Below are positions 12,137-24,030 of a DNA stretch of 64,000 bases, one piece after another. Position 1 is the stretch's first letter; the number at the start of each line of letters is the position of its first letter. The translations under genes were made by a program, and so were the position numbers. The notes under the pieces were generated by a model. It saw nothing but the letters and a program-made list of their open reading frames with translations, had not been told where the DNA came from and did not search any database. The stretch comes from Tuctoria greenei (Eukaryota > Streptophyta > Magnoliopsida > Poales > Poaceae): positions 1,199,644 through 1,263,643 of the forward strand of contig JAYESD010000007.1 of the NCBI GenBank assembly GCA_036927565.1, written 5' to 3'.

Positions 12137-13998
12137 TTAGCTCTTGGAGGCCTTATCCTTGGTCTTCTGGATCTTCAGCACCTTCTTCACAATCTTCTGC
12201 TCCTCGACCAAAAACGCTCTAATGATCCTGTTAAGGCGCAGACGTCCTAGTTAACCGTAGATCAGTAGGATAAAACAGATATGAACATATAACTGTCAAA
12301 GTTGTGTCACCTCTCCCTGACGGCAGTACCAGACAGAACGCCACCATATGGACGGTTCACGGTCCTCCTGTTCCTTGACAACCTGGACCTCTTGTACTGA
12401 GCAGGTCTCAGGTGTGGAATCTGCGGGATTGCATATCGGATATAGTTAGAATGAGTTCATACAATAACACTAAAAGCAGATGAAGAAAAAAGTTGATGAC
12501 ACAAACTTGCAGTCCAAAGGGAACTAATCACACTACTATGTAATATCTGCATGATGTAGCTATCCTATATGCAAACTGCTTATAAAATTAACCCAACCAA
12601 TTGGAGAACATCAAAGATAGAAAATGGAAAGAAAAAAACAAACCAAAGGGAAAAAATTATTTCGTTACGAACCACACAAACAAATACTCACTCCGTCCCT
12701 AAATATTTGTCGTCTTCTAGTACAAAATGAATAAGACGACGGATATTTGGGACGGAAGGAGTATACAAATGGAACTGCAAAGGGCCTCATAGAGAAGATT
12801 AGGCTTTAACCCACAACAAGATTCAGACATATGCTTGTCATGTTTCTCAGTAATCCTAGACACGGTAACATATCAGAAACAAAATGGTAATACAAACACT
12901 TGATAACATGTCATCTAGCAAGATTGAAAAAAGAAAGATAGATCGAACTTGAACAGAAACTTGCTCATAAAACAAACTAGAACAGAAACTTGCCATCAAC
13001 AAAATCATATTTTTTGTATGCAAAATGTTTGCAGGCATTTATCCTAGCACAGATTATAAATGTCCACGAACCATTCTTGGCTGCTAAGATCTAGATGGAG
13101 ACATGATTTGTAAAATAAGTTTCATACAACAAAATGAAAACAAAGGGGGCATAGAACAACACCGGAAGGCCTCATAGAGAAGATTAGGCTTAATCCACAT
13201 GAGGATTTCAGACATATGCTTGTCATTTGAACCTGTAATCATCGGCCAGGTACCACAACAAATAAAAAAAATCATGAGCCAATCATCTTATGATCCAACA
13301 AAATTGAAGATACAAGGAAACAAGCACCAGACATTGTGCTGGAACCAGAAGACATGCATATGCATAGATATATGTTGGACGAAAAATGTCTACTAATTAG
13401 AGCCTCCGGTGCAAACTGCCACGAAAAAAAAAACCAATTGGAAGCAATTATACGGGGCAAGCGCGCAGCATTAAAGCCGTTTATCTTGATGGGCTGAAGT
13501 TCAAAGATTTACAATAGCACGAGGACACTCCTATCCATCAGACTGCTAGACTGGATCACTGGACTGATCCGATAACGTTCAGGTGCTTCTTGTCCCATAC
13601 ATAGAGCATAGCAAGCTGAGGCGAATACAGGTAAACAAATTTGTATGGTGGGGAAAAAACATACTCCTTGGATTTTCTTCCCGGTGACCGGGCATTTGGG
13701 CCCACTCGCGCGCTTGTTGGTGTACTGGTACACAAGCCTCCCACCTAATCAAGAACAGCATGAGTAAAGAGCCGCTAAAAAAAAGCACCTAATTTTATCC
13801 GCGACGGTGAGCAATCTAGTAATTCAGATAACACAGCTGATATAATCCAAAATTCCACGACCAGATCCATCTACTCCCTCCTTTCTGAACAGGGCAGCAT
13901 GAGAAGGAGCTCGTCTTACCTGGGGTCTTGACGACGCGGGTCTGGTTGGACTTGGTGGCGTAGCTGTGCCGCTTCCGGTAGGTGAGCCGCTGCACCAT
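12137..13998 (-). CDS. RPL34: 60S ribosomal protein L34 (eL34)
   Basis: Four exons on the minus strand: 13998-13920, 13744-13665, 12420-12311 and 12227-12137. They encode 119 residues, the normal plant length. The protein starts MVQRLTYRKRHSYATKSNQT and contains GPKCPVTGKKIQG and YKRSRLSRNRRTVNRPYGG, all hallmarks of eL34, a small basic protein of the large cytosolic ribosomal subunit. CPVTG supplies one cysteine; no full zinc finger is evident. Intron 2 (13664-12421, 1244 bp) is unusually long for such a small gene and holds a MITE and a duplicated 59-bp block. A TATA box lies at 14092-14100. No lesion is seen, so this looks like a working copy. Confidence 0.96.
12685..12763. repeat. Stowaway-like MITE in L34 intron 2
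   Basis: TA-CTCACTCCGTCCC at the left is inverted against GGGACGGAAGGAG-TA at the right. The arms continue through AAATATTTGTCGTCTT, and TA target sites flank the element. Confidence 0.85.
12783..13226. repeat. duplicated 59-bp block in L34 intron 2
   Basis: Blocks 12783-12841 and 13168-13226 are both 59 bp. Both begin GGCCTCATAGAGAAGATTAG, both end CAGACATATGCTTGTCAT, and they differ only by a few substitutions and small shifts in the middle. They lie in direct orientation about 330 bp apart inside one intron. The cause could be unequal exchange or a repeated element; I recognise no family. Confidence 0.75.
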
Positions 13999-14091
13999 CT
14001 TGCCGCACCTGCTCCCGGAGCTCCTCTCTCTGCACGCGCTCTTTCTGTAGCGGGGCGGCGGGGGAGGGGGCTCGGGAGAGGGGCGGTGGGG

Positions 14092-14100
14092 ATTTTATAG
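14092..14100 (-). promoter_or_regulatory. TATA box of RPL34
   Basis: On the minus strand the sequence is CTATAAAAT, 94 bp upstream of the start codon, followed by a CT-rich leader with CTCTTTC. This spacing suits a plant ribosomal-protein promoter. Confidence 0.75.
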
Positions 14101-14229
14101 CGCGGATCGTGGGTCGGGTGACCTAGATCTGACGGTGAAGGGGTGATTCACCGAGTCGATGGACGGTTAGATTAACTTCAAGGAATTGTCAGAATGAAAT
14201 ACAGAAGATTGACCTGTCAAGTCCCGTAA

Positions 14230-14393
14230 GACCATTCGTAGTGGTTCACTGTAAAGTTTACTGGACTGGAAATATAGAGTAGATTACTGGAAGTATAGAG
14301 TAAGTGTCCAGAGTGAAATGCTGGAAGTATAGAGGATATACTAGAAGTATAGAGGGATAGAGTAAGTTTTAGAGTAAACCGCTGCGGATGGTC
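14230..14393. mobile_element. Tourist-like MITE (PIF/Harbinger type)
   Basis: Direct TAA repeats flank it at 14227-14229 and 14394-14396. The left end GACCATTCGTAGTGGTTCAC is inverted against a right end reading GACCATCCGCAGCGGTTTAC on the other strand. TAA targets and GA..GG-type ends fit PIF/Harbinger-derived Tourist elements. The middle carries three near-copies of CTGGAAGTATAGAG. A single similar end, GACCGTCTGCAATGGCACAC, occurs near 26269 without a clear partner. Confidence 0.8.
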
Positions 14394-14598
14394 TAAGTGG
14401 TCAGGAATCAAGCAAATTTTAGTACGCCTTCACGCACAATTTCTTTTTGCTATTTCAAGCACGTGAAATTCTCCTGTATTTTAAAAATGGAGGTTAATGG
14501 TATATAGCTAAAGCTATGCCAAAAGCTTTCTATGTGGAATAGAGTTCTAATAAGATTAATTACGTTTTATCTGTGTTAGGTTGCAACTGTTTGGTTGA

Positions 14599-14679
14599 TA
14601 CTATCCGTCATTAAAAGTTTGACACTTTATAGTTCAAAAATAAATTAAAAAACGACAAACTTCAAAGACGGCGAGAGTA
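14599..14679. repeat. Stowaway-like MITE (AGTTCAAAAATAAA family)
   Basis: The core AGTTCAAAAATAAATTAAAA lies between TA-CTATCCGTC and GACGGCGAGAG-TA ends. Confidence 0.65.
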
Positions 14680-14881
14680 CTATACAATAAGAAAAATTAA
14701 TAATCCATTGATAGTTTGGAACAATGAAAAAATATTGTCTATAGGCACGGATTTTTATAACCTTCACTTTCATAAGACATAAAATGAAGTCAAATGTTGA
14801 TGCTCGTGTGAGTTTCATATTAGGCCAACTGTGGTTCAATCGCGAGAGTTTGTATCTCTACTCAACCGTCTCACAACAAAA

Positions 14882-14961
14882 TACTCCATCCAGCTCTAAA
14901 AGAATATCATTTTTAACCTAGATTTAGATGAAAAAACGACATCATTCCAGAGATAGGAGTA
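14882..14961. repeat. Stowaway-like MITE, degenerate
   Basis: TA-CTCCATCCAGCTCT at the left is inverted against AGAGATAGGAG-TA at the right. The interior is AT-rich. Confidence 0.55.
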
Positions 14962-15563
14962 GTTAGATAGTCACAACAACGGTATCATTTCTTAATTATT
15001 TCAACTGATTTTATTTATATGAGTATTTCAACTTCCACTGCATCAGTGAACCCTTGTCAATGATTCTATATTGTCTAACAATGTTCATAAAGAAATGTAC
15101 CTATAAACAAATTATATTTAATTGACTTATACGTAGAAATAACATAAGTAAGACGTCGACGATATAAACATGAAGTATGTGTTTAAATGTAAAAAATCAT
15201 TAAACTGCAGTGATACAGCCTAATAAAATGTATCTTATAAAGGGTGTTTTGTGGATAAGACTTGTACAAACCATCGGTATTATTAGAAATATGAAGGGCA
15301 ATGTCTCTTTTTTATACATAAATTTTATGTTTCTGCACAGTGGCACTGTGATAAAATATATATATAGTAGTGTTTACCCTGACCTTAATATTTTTTTTAT
15401 GAATTATTCCAGTTATAAATATAATAAAAATGTGTGAAGAGATGGTTTTTGTTAAGCTGTATTAGTGATCTCTTAAGACAAATTTTCAACATACGAGCTC
15501 CAACAGGCCATTTTCCTATTAGTTTTCTTGTGAAAGCATGTGAATGGGATGAATACAATTTTA

Positions 15564-16423
15564 TACTCCTTCCGTTTCTTTTTATTTGTAACAGGTTAGT
15601 TTAAAAATGAATTAGTCGGTGACAAAAAAAGGGTTATTGTGTTTCTACCCCTAGGTTCAACTCTAATTGTGATTTTACCATTGAAAATTAGAGTTTGTAA
15701 TTTTACCCCTACTTTTTCAAAATGAAGTCACCGTTTACACTCCATTTCTAACACCGTTAAATCTGATTAGATTAAATAATTTAATAAAATTAAGTAAACA
15801 ATTGACAAATAAAAAAATCAAAACTATCCAACTTCGTGCTAATTTATGCAAATAAGCTTTTTGGAAGATAAATATCAGAATTACCGATTTTTGGAAATTT
15901 GAATTAAAATTCAAACATTTTTTAGAAATTTAAAAACAAACAAATTTAAGTGAAATTCAAATAAATCAAATGATATTTAGAATTTTCAAAATTTCAAATT
16001 CTAATTTAAATTTACAGAAATTTATATTCCATTTTCCAAAATGTTTGTTTTAAATTAAAATTTTCGGAATTTCAAAATTCGAATTTTCAGAATTTCAAAT
16101 ATAAAAAATTTTAAAATTTGATTGAATTCAAAAGATTATCAAATTATAAATTTCACATTCAAACATTTTTTTAATGAAATATATCTTGTTTTGTAATACT
16201 ACAAAATACATCTTCGATATGTTAACATCATAAGAGTATTTTTGTCTTTTTTTTCATATTTAACACTATTAACTATCCTTAACGGAGTAGGGGTAGAATT
16301 TTGTTTCATTTCAAAAAAACGGGGTAAAATCACGAACCCTAAATTTGAAGGGTAAAATCACAATTAGACTTACAAATAGAGGTATAAACACAATAGCCCC
16401 CAATAAAAAAAACGGAGAAAGTA
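15564..16423. mobile_element. Stowaway-like MITE split by another insertion
   Basis: The left half is TA-CTCCTTCCGTTTCTTTTT through GTCGGTGACAAA, and the right half is AATAAAAAAAACGGAG...GTA. Put next to each other they resemble the intact MITE at 19609-19688, so the 770 bp between them arrived later. The interrupting sequence is 15631-16400. Confidence 0.7.
15631..16400. mobile_element. AT-rich non-autonomous DNA transposon with inverted ends
   Basis: The left end GGGTTATTGTGTTTCTACCC matches, on the opposite strand, the right end GGGCTATTGTGTTTATACCT. Similarity continues inward through an AATTGTGATTTTACC block at both ends. The centre is about 80 percent A/T with many AAATTT-type palindromes and has no coding frame. 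The target duplication is unclear because the insertion point is A-rich, so the superfamily (Mutator-like is one option) is not settled. Confidence 0.65.
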
Positions 16424-16758
16424 CTCAACAAGACTAAGGATTTTAAGTACTCATTCTTGTATCAAATTGTTTGTTGTTTGATGTAAAAATAATAAAAATG
16501 GACTAACTATAGCTGTCCTAACGACAATTATTTCGATACAGGATAAAGTAAAATATAGGTATAAGAGGATCTTAATATTGATGCATCGGATGCAGCCTGC
16601 AGCTGGAAAACTAGAACCAAATTAATAATTTTCTCCTCCTTTTTCTTCCGTCCCCTCGTCGCCCTCTTCGCCTCCTCCGTACGTACACCCACCGCCCCAA
16701 GATCTCACCTTCTCTCACCCGTTCCGCTTCCTCCTCCCTCTGCTGCTTTGATCCGGCA

Positions 16759-19700
16759 ATGGCAGCCTCCGCCCCAGCCACCGCCGGCGAGCTCCTACGC
16801 ATCGAGCCCCTCGAGCTCCGCTTCCCCTGTACGTTCACGTTCCATTCCTCTCTGTTTTCCTTATTTTTCGGAAAAAAAAAATATTTTTTCTCTTCTTTCT
16901 GCGGGCTTGGATCGATTGGTTCCTGACGGTATTGCTATTTTTCTCGTGAGCAGTCGAGTTGAAGAAGCAGATCTCGTGCTCCATGCAGCTGTCGAATCAC
17001 AGCAGCGACTTCATCGCCTTTAAGGTCCGTCTATCCTTCGGTTCCTCTCAGCGACCCCCCCCCCCCCCCCAGTGTAAACTGACACAGGACCCTAGTACCA
17101 CGTTGTCGCAGACCGTTGTGCTGCATGATGGATTTGTTAATGGCGTCATTACTAAACCTGTTATCCACGAATTCATTTGTTGAATTTGGTCAAACATGGT
17201 TTCGATCTATCTGTGGTGTCACCGATCGCCGTACCTTGAAATTGGATGTGGCTCTGTATTAAAGTGCGATTCGAGTGATTCAAATACTGTAGAATGTTAT
17301 ATTATTCCCTTTTTTTTTTTGCATTTCTGTCTTCAGTCATGCAACACTTGGTATTAGATGATCGTATCATATATGTAGGTTTGATGCTTGGAGGTGTCGT
17401 ATGTCGGAGGGTTTTATTGCATTTCTGAATTTCCTATCTAACTGTTTTCATAATTAATTCAGGTGAAAACTACAAGTCCGAAGAAGTATTCGGTGCGACC
17501 CAACACAGGGGTTGTCTCGCCGCGGTCTACTTGTGATGTCGTTGGTATGTGATTCAGTATATGCCAAATGTGATTTGTATGTGGATAAATCATCCTCTGT
17601 TTGGTGCTATTTATTTATTTATTTATTTTACTGTTGCAGTGACAATGCAAGCACAGCGAGAAGCTCCGCCTGATATGCAGTGCAAAGATAAGTTCCTGGT
17701 CCAGAGCGTTGTTGCGCCTGCTGGTATAACTGTGAAGGATATCACAGGGGACATGGTAACAATTCTCTCTTACTGAGTTTCTGAACAATCTGATGAAATC
17801 ATGTGTAAGGATAAGGTTTTCTTGTTTACTTAGCATATTTTTTCTAAATTGAATAGACTTTAGTGATGAACCTTATTTTATTGTTATTATTCATTGTGGC
17901 ACTGCTGGCTTGACAGTTTACAAAGGAGTCTGGAAACAAGATGGAAGAGGTCAAATTGCGAGTGACCTATGTTGCTCCTCCACAGCCACCATCTCCAGTT
18001 CCGGAGGAATCTGAAGAAGGTTCACCCTCTAGGGTATCTGAGTTAGAAAGCGGAGATGGGCCTGCTGGGGGATTCACCAAAGTGAGTTACTGTGACTGTT
18101 GATCTTAGACCTATCGATATATCATTTTTTTTTTGTTTTGGGAGGATAATATATTTGCTGAAAATCGTTGCAGGCGCTGAGAGAACGCATGGAGACTCAA
18201 GAAAAATCTATGGAGGTCAGTTTCTGAATACTATGCCTACATGTAAATACGACTGAAGTTATCAAGTTAAATATCTTACATTATGTAGCATGGGCATTGC
18301 AGGCTGGAGCCTTGATTTCTAAGTTAACTGAGGAAAAGAACTCTGCCATTCAACAGAATCTTAGACTTCGACAGGAACTTGTAAGTGTAGCATACCATTT
18401 TATCATGCAAGCCTGTTTACTTTAGCTTTATATGACATATTTTGAGAGTTTGTAAAATTGGGAACTTATCTAGCACAAACCAACTGATAGGTGCTATCAT
18501 ATTGAACCTCTTCTTTGACATCTCATCAGTGAGAAAATATGCCAAAATAATTGTAGAGGTAGCCCGTGTACATACAAGATTTTGAGTCTGAACTTTGCTG
18601 GTGTTGGCAAGTAACAAAGAGAAATCCTCCATATGCTATGTGTTTTTTATATGTAAAATTATTTACAGGTTTTTTTATTCCCTTCTTTTCTTTAGCATTT
18701 ATTTTGGGTGGAACTCAATTTATTGCCCTCTTCAATTTGAGGGCCCAACTAAAATGTTATGATACCACAATAGCACCATACGCTGATTTGCAACAGATGT
18801 CTTGTCTTTGACATAAGAACACACACAACTGGCAACACGGACATTATCATGAATCATTAAGAACATACGATTTTATGCTTTCAACATTAATACTCGCTTA
18901 TAGAATGTAGCAACAACCTTTTTCCGTTGAGATCTTATATATGAATATTAAAGCTTTAAGCTGAAAAACAGAGTAAGGCAAAAACGTGCACAAGTTGATC
19001 AATGGTCATACAAGCATATATGTTAAGATGGGACAGCTGAAATGTGCAATGCTAGTACATTTGCTCTGTTCACCAAGACAGGCAACTGAGCCCAAGTTAA
19101 AGCAAGACTTGATTTTCATTGGTGTTTCCATGTTAGAGATGTATGGAGTTCTCCATCTGTCTGCCACTCTGCCTACGATATACATTTTCAAGATCACTAG
19201 TTGCTCATTCAATTCTGTATTTCGAAAATGAATTTGCTTCCAAATCTCTTTTTTTTTTTACCCCTAACATTATGTGTTTAATTCGTTGTCTCCACTTATG
19301 AGTCTTAAAATAGATTGTTTATTTTATATTTTGCCCACGATCTACTGAGCACAAGCAGAAGAATTGCACTAAGAACCACCTAAAAGAATGTCCATTTCCT
19401 GATCATAAAAAATATGTACTCTTTGAAATATCTTTTGATCTCATTACTTAACAGTGCCTTACTGTATATTAGACACACACAATTAACCTGTACCATTCTT
19501 AGAAGTCATATGAGAAAAAGGGAATTTTACATAAGCCTTGCCCAAGAAAGCTGAATATAGGTGAATTTCACTCTGGCATCCTATGTAAGAATACTGAGAA
19601 AAAAAAGCTACTCCCTCCATTTCTTTTTATTTGTCACAGGCTAGTTCATTTTTGAACTAATCGGTCACAAATAAAAAGAAACGGAGTAAGTAATTTAAAG

Positions 19701-20140
19701 GTTTATTTGGTCCTCCGTGGAAGGAAAAATGCATTTGTCTTCCATGGTTTGCAATATCCCGAGCTGAACTTGATTAGAAACTGGAATACCCCGTGTTACA
19801 AATTGTTTATTCTAGTGATCTTTTGGGCCTATGCATGCCAAGATGACCCTTTTTAGCTCTTTTAAGACCATGAGTGGTGGAATAAATAATTCATGGCGCA
19901 CTAATGAATTCAATACAAATCTGCATGATAAGGCAGTGTCAGCTGAGATGTCTGTAACTGCATGTCCTAAGCTTAAGCTTGTAACCAAATGCAGTAATTC
20001 TTACACATTTATTTCTGTTCATATGGCAGGATTTGGTGAGGCGGGAAATCAGCAAGAGGCGTGGAGGAGGCTTTTCCTTTATAGTTGTCATAATTGTTGC
20101 TCTGATCGGCATCTTCCTGGGCTATTTGATGAAGTCATAA
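16759..20140 (+). CDS. VAP27-type vesicle-associated membrane protein
   Basis: Eight exons: 16759-16828, 16954-17024, 17463-17544, 17640-17755, 17917-18081, 18174-18215, 18303-18380 and 20030-20140. Phases agree and they encode 244 residues. Residues about 12-132 form an MSP domain with ELKKQISCSMQLSN, VKTTSPKKYSVRPNTGVVSP and CKDKFLVQSV. This basic face binds FFAT-like motifs in partner proteins. A Ser/Pro/Glu-rich linker follows, then a coiled coil (about 169-212), then a C-terminal anchor GGGFSFIVVIIVALIGIFLG. Plant VAP27 proteins are tail-anchored in the ER and build contact sites with plasma membrane, cytoskeleton and endosomes. The last intron (18381-20029) is 1.65 kb and holds a MITE; intron 2 has a long C run at 17055-17070. 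The gene looks intact. Confidence 0.94.
19609..19688. repeat. Stowaway-like MITE in last VAP27 intron
   Basis: TA-CTCCCTCCATTTCTTTTT is inverted against AAAAAGAAACGGAG-TA. The interior CTAGTTCATTTTTGAACTA is itself palindromic. Confidence 0.85.
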
Positions 20141-20761
20141 TTCTTCCAGGCTGTCCTTTGGCCATACCAAAGACAACCTGAACTTAAATTTGTGCGAATT
20201 ATGTTTGGGAACTCGAAAGACCGCCAAATCAGATGTCAAGTTTACCTCTCTGTTTTGTCAGTATAGGAGTGTGTATGTGGGAAATGCTAAACCAGTTTAA
20301 GCCTCGTTTTTGTGAATTTTGTTAAGTGCAATTGCGCGATTGGCTGATACTGTGAACAGTGCATTCATTGTTCTGTGTACTATTCTTTGTCGATGCCAAA
20401 TTGTCAGATCTTGTTTTGTTGCGTGTTGTTATAGATAATGCGTAAATCTGATTTGCCACAAAGAGCCCTACCAAGCAATAAACTTTCAACAATTTATCCT
20501 CTATACGCTTATTGCCATCAACGTAATTCAAGTTGATTGCAACTTGTCTTGGTGATTGTTCTGTCATGAATATAACTGAAGTTACATTAGCAGCATGGAT
20601 GGTGCTGCTACTGTGGAATTTTTTTGGATGATCTTAACCGGTTAACCCTGCGAGAGAATAGACACCAGGTGATGAATACCCAGAAATGGCTGCGGGTTCT
20701 CTGCACCAGAAGAACTTTTGTATGACATTGCGCTCCATGAGTCCAGCAAGATGATAAATAC

Positions 20762-20845
20762 TACTCCCTCCTTTCTCAAAAGATTGTCACCTTCTAGTAC
20801 AAAAATGAACTAGAAGGTGACAATCTTTTGAGAAAGGAGGGAGTA
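20762..20845. mobile_element. Stowaway-like MITE with perfect 37-bp inverted arms
   Basis: The arms 20762-20798 and 20809-20845 are exact reverse complements around the 10-bp loop ACAAAAATGA. Ends are TA-CTCCCTCC and GGAGGG-TA. Perfect arms suggest a recent or conserved hairpin copy. Confidence 0.9.
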
Positions 20846-20946
20846 CTTCCATTTCGAAATAATTGTTGTTTCAGACAATTAAAAAAATTAGAAATGGACT
20901 AATGAAGGTTGTTTTAACGACAAATAAATTGAAACAGAGGGAGTAA
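20844..20946. repeat. second Stowaway-like MITE, adjacent
   Basis: It begins at the TA that closes the preceding MITE and ends ACAGAGGGAG-TA. The arms are imperfect (TTCGAAATAATTGTTGT against ACGACAAATAAATTGAA). Two MITEs thus share one TA junction. Confidence 0.6.
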
Positions 20947-21072
20947 TTTATTTGGATTTTGGTTTTGCTGTTCCTATAGTGTCAGAGTGTTGCAAAATTG
21001 GTTCATAGGTTCTGTACTCCGGGTACTGAAGAATACCTTTGACGTGAGAAAGGACTTACTAGCCAAACTACA

Positions 21073-21177
21073 ACCATCGAGGTCGGGATAGTGAATCCGT
21101 TCGAGTCCCGACCGTCGAGGTCAGGCGGACTCTCTCAAGTTCCGACCATCGAGATCGGCCAGACCCTCTCGAGCCCG
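21073..21177. repeat. three imperfect tandem units of 33-38 bp
   Basis: Units at 21073-21110, 21111-21144 and 21145-21177 each begin ACC(A/G)TCGAG(G/A)TC and end near CGAG(T/C)CCCG or AGTTCCG. The sequence is GC-rich compared with its surroundings. I do not recognise the source; a decayed LTR element is possible. Confidence 0.55.
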
Positions 21178-22310
21178 AGCCCGAGAGCAAGTAGTGGTAT
21201 TTCGCAGATGCCTTCAATGCTGAAAGGACGACCAAGCACGACGTGACTCTATCACAGTGCACAATACCAGTTGACGTCACTCTCGTCCTGTTCGGCGCGG
21301 TAGCAAGCACGTGCTGGAAGACAACGCAAACCGAACGACACAACAGGAGTAGATACGACTTCGACTACCCAAGCGGTCTAGGGAGCGCACTGATACGAAC
21401 ACTATACCGTCCGCCCCATTTATGAGGAGTCGGTAGATAATTTTGCTAGACTATAAAATACATCATGCCACCTTTCCAAGCATGTTAAAACACAGTGGGA
21501 CACCCATGTACGAGAACTCTTTGAAGAGGACTCACTTGTAAACCGCTTCCGAGCTAACAAAGAAGAGGTGCCGAGCACACTACACATAGAACATTCTTGT
21601 CTGAACCAATATAAACCTCCCATGTCTTTTTTGCTAGGTCATTCAAGGACAAAACACATGACAGTACGATACTAGTCGGTTTTCAAAACACAACATTGGT
21701 CATACAAATGTGATAACTACACCATATATTTAACTAAAAGTAGAAGAATATGCAAAACCATGTTTCTTGAATCAACATTTCCCTTGATCTCAATTCAAAT
21801 TTTTGTAAGCCTTCTTTAGACACTGTTTACATGTACAAGGAAGTCAACATTCCAAGCAAAATGCAGAGTTGACCATTCCGTAATCATCTTGTACAAAGGG
21901 AGGTTCCCTTTTATCTTATCCTAATCTGAACAACAATCACATACAAGCCTAATCATATGCTAATGCAGCTAATAGTGGCCCGACCTTATTGCCCATAATT
22001 ACAAGGTGCCTGAAAAGAAATTAGGTTGGGTCCTGGACCTTTTGAGGTGTTTTCACCTCTATCTTGCAACCCTGAAAAGTGATCAAGAACACATTTCTAT
22101 CTTCTACCTCTCATCTAGAATAGGTGGGGTAATAATGTCTGAAGTTGCATGGAGAAAGCTGCAACCACATCTCTCCGCCTCTTTGCAGTTTCAGACAAGA
22201 AGGGATTGAGACAGGCGATGGCAAGCAACGAACTGTAGCTTCTTGCTAGGCATCCTCTGGAACTCCAGAACTCTAATCATTAATCCATCTGGAGCGCAGC
22301 CAGATTGCAC
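21178..22310. other. intergenic, 3' flank of transporter gene
   Basis: No supported gene. The segment just below 22311 should contain the 3' UTR of the minus-strand transporter. Short frames at 21243-21425, 21420-21623 and 22006-22209 carry no motif. Confidence 0.45.
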
Positions 22311-23958
22311 TCACACTTCATCCGAGGATGTACGTTGTGCCTCAGTGGTATTCTTGGTCACACTGGATGACACCTTTCCCTTGAGCTCAGAACAGACAAG
22401 CTGTGTTAAGAGGAGCCCAGCAAGGAGTGCTGCTGCCATCAACATTGTGAATACAGCACTCCAACTCGTCGATGAAATGTATCCTGTGAGCAACGGTCCG
22501 ATGGCAGCACCGACAGACCCTGTCCCATCAATGATAGCTGTCACAGTGGCCAGCGCCCGGGAATTGCCATTCAAGGAGGCGTGGGTGCCAAGGTCAGCTG
22601 AAACTGCAGTTGTGATCAAGGCATAAGGGCCATTGACAAACATGCCAGTGACGAACATGAGGCAAATGTTCCACACTATCGACACACTTCCATATGTGCG
22701 GTACAAGAAGAGGGCAGGTATCGCACAATACATGAAGCTAGCAGCTGTGACTGCCCGTGCATTTAAGCGATCAGAGATGTGACCAGCAAGGACTCCTCCC
22801 AACACACCACCAACATCGAAAATCGTTGATAAGCTGCCAGCCACAGCATCGGAGAGGTACTCATTGTCAATACCTGAAACGAGTAAAGCGTATTATTAAG
22901 GACACCCATTTTGGTACTGGTAGACAGTTTTAAAGTTTCTTTTTTGAAAAGGACACCAATGGCTAACTCATCAACAGAACACAATGTCATGCAGAATTGA
23001 GGGATGCATAAGAAGACATACGTGTATGGCTGATGTAGAACGGTAGCCAATACAGGAAGGTGTATGCAACCAATTTGGAGAAGAATAGGCAAAGAGCAAA
23101 TGGCGCAACTCCAGGAATCCTCCATGCCTGTAAGAAACCAACTGCCTTATGCTTCACTTCTTGGCCTGGTTCTAAAAGGGGCTCCTTCACAGTATCCTTC
23201 CCACAGCTATGCTCCCCACTGTCAATGCCCATTTGCATTGTCTGGGGACTAACAGGCAAGAATATAAATACAACCAACGCAACACAAGCCATAATAAGGC
23301 TGGGGATGGCAAATGACCAACCCCATCCAAACTTTAGCAGGAATGCAGCAAGCAGTGAGCCAGCTATGTTCCCCATAGAAGTGTGAGCATTCCATATGCC
23401 CATGATCAATCCCCTCTTGCTCTTCCCGAACCAGTTTCCAACAACTGCAACAACTGAAGGCCATCCGATTGATTGAAAGAAACCAGAAGCCATCTGAATA
23501 ACCAAGAAATAGTAGAAGCTGTGAACATTCAGCCAGTATCCAGCGCCGAAGAGAGTGGTGAACATGGCAGTCCCAAGCATGCCAATTGTCAGAAAGATCC
23601 TTAAATCCATGCGGTCACCAATATGTCCAGCAAAAAACATCCCGACAGAATATGCAGCAAGGAATGCAACATCTACATCACCAAGTAACGCTGAACCATC
23701 ACCCGTGTTAAACGGTGACCAACCCATGTTAAGACTGTTGCGGGTGTGCAACCGCCCCCAGTGGGAGAACCCCACCTTTGTCTGGGGATCAAGCGCGCTC
23801 TTAACAATGCTCGTGATCTTCCGAGTCATGTGAAAGCAGGTATACGCGACAAACGTAAGGACCAGGACAAGCGTCTGGTAACTCCTTAGCGAACTGGCAC
23901 CACCAAATAACCCAAGACCGGGAGGTTTCCTACTCACCATCTCACGAGTCTGAGCCAT
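22311..23958 (-). CDS. putative glycerol-3-phosphate transporter (MFS, GlpT/SLC37-like)
   Basis: Two coding exons on the minus strand, 23958-23022 and 22873-22311, are joined in phase (one base plus two) and encode 499 residues, typical of plant G3Pp proteins. Twelve hydrophobic segments are visible. Family landmarks include FVAYTCFHMTRKITSIVKS near the first helix, GHIGDRMDLR after helix 2-3, GWPSVVAVVGNWFGKSKRGL, and GHISDRLNAR in the second half. These are the paired G-(X)-D-R loops of the major facilitator fold. The central loop (about 245-285) is hydrophilic with EPLLEPGQE. Relatives exchange organophosphates such as glycerol-3-phosphate or hexose-phosphate for phosphate; substrate and membrane are not provable here. 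Several plant members respond to phosphate starvation; I saw no clear P1BS site upstream. A leader intron is likely (24032-25019). Confidence 0.93.
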
Positions 23959-24030
23959 TATTGGAACACAATATTTGCTACCAGATATTACAGAACAGTC
24001 AGTGACACTTCCTGATATAAGTGATTACCA

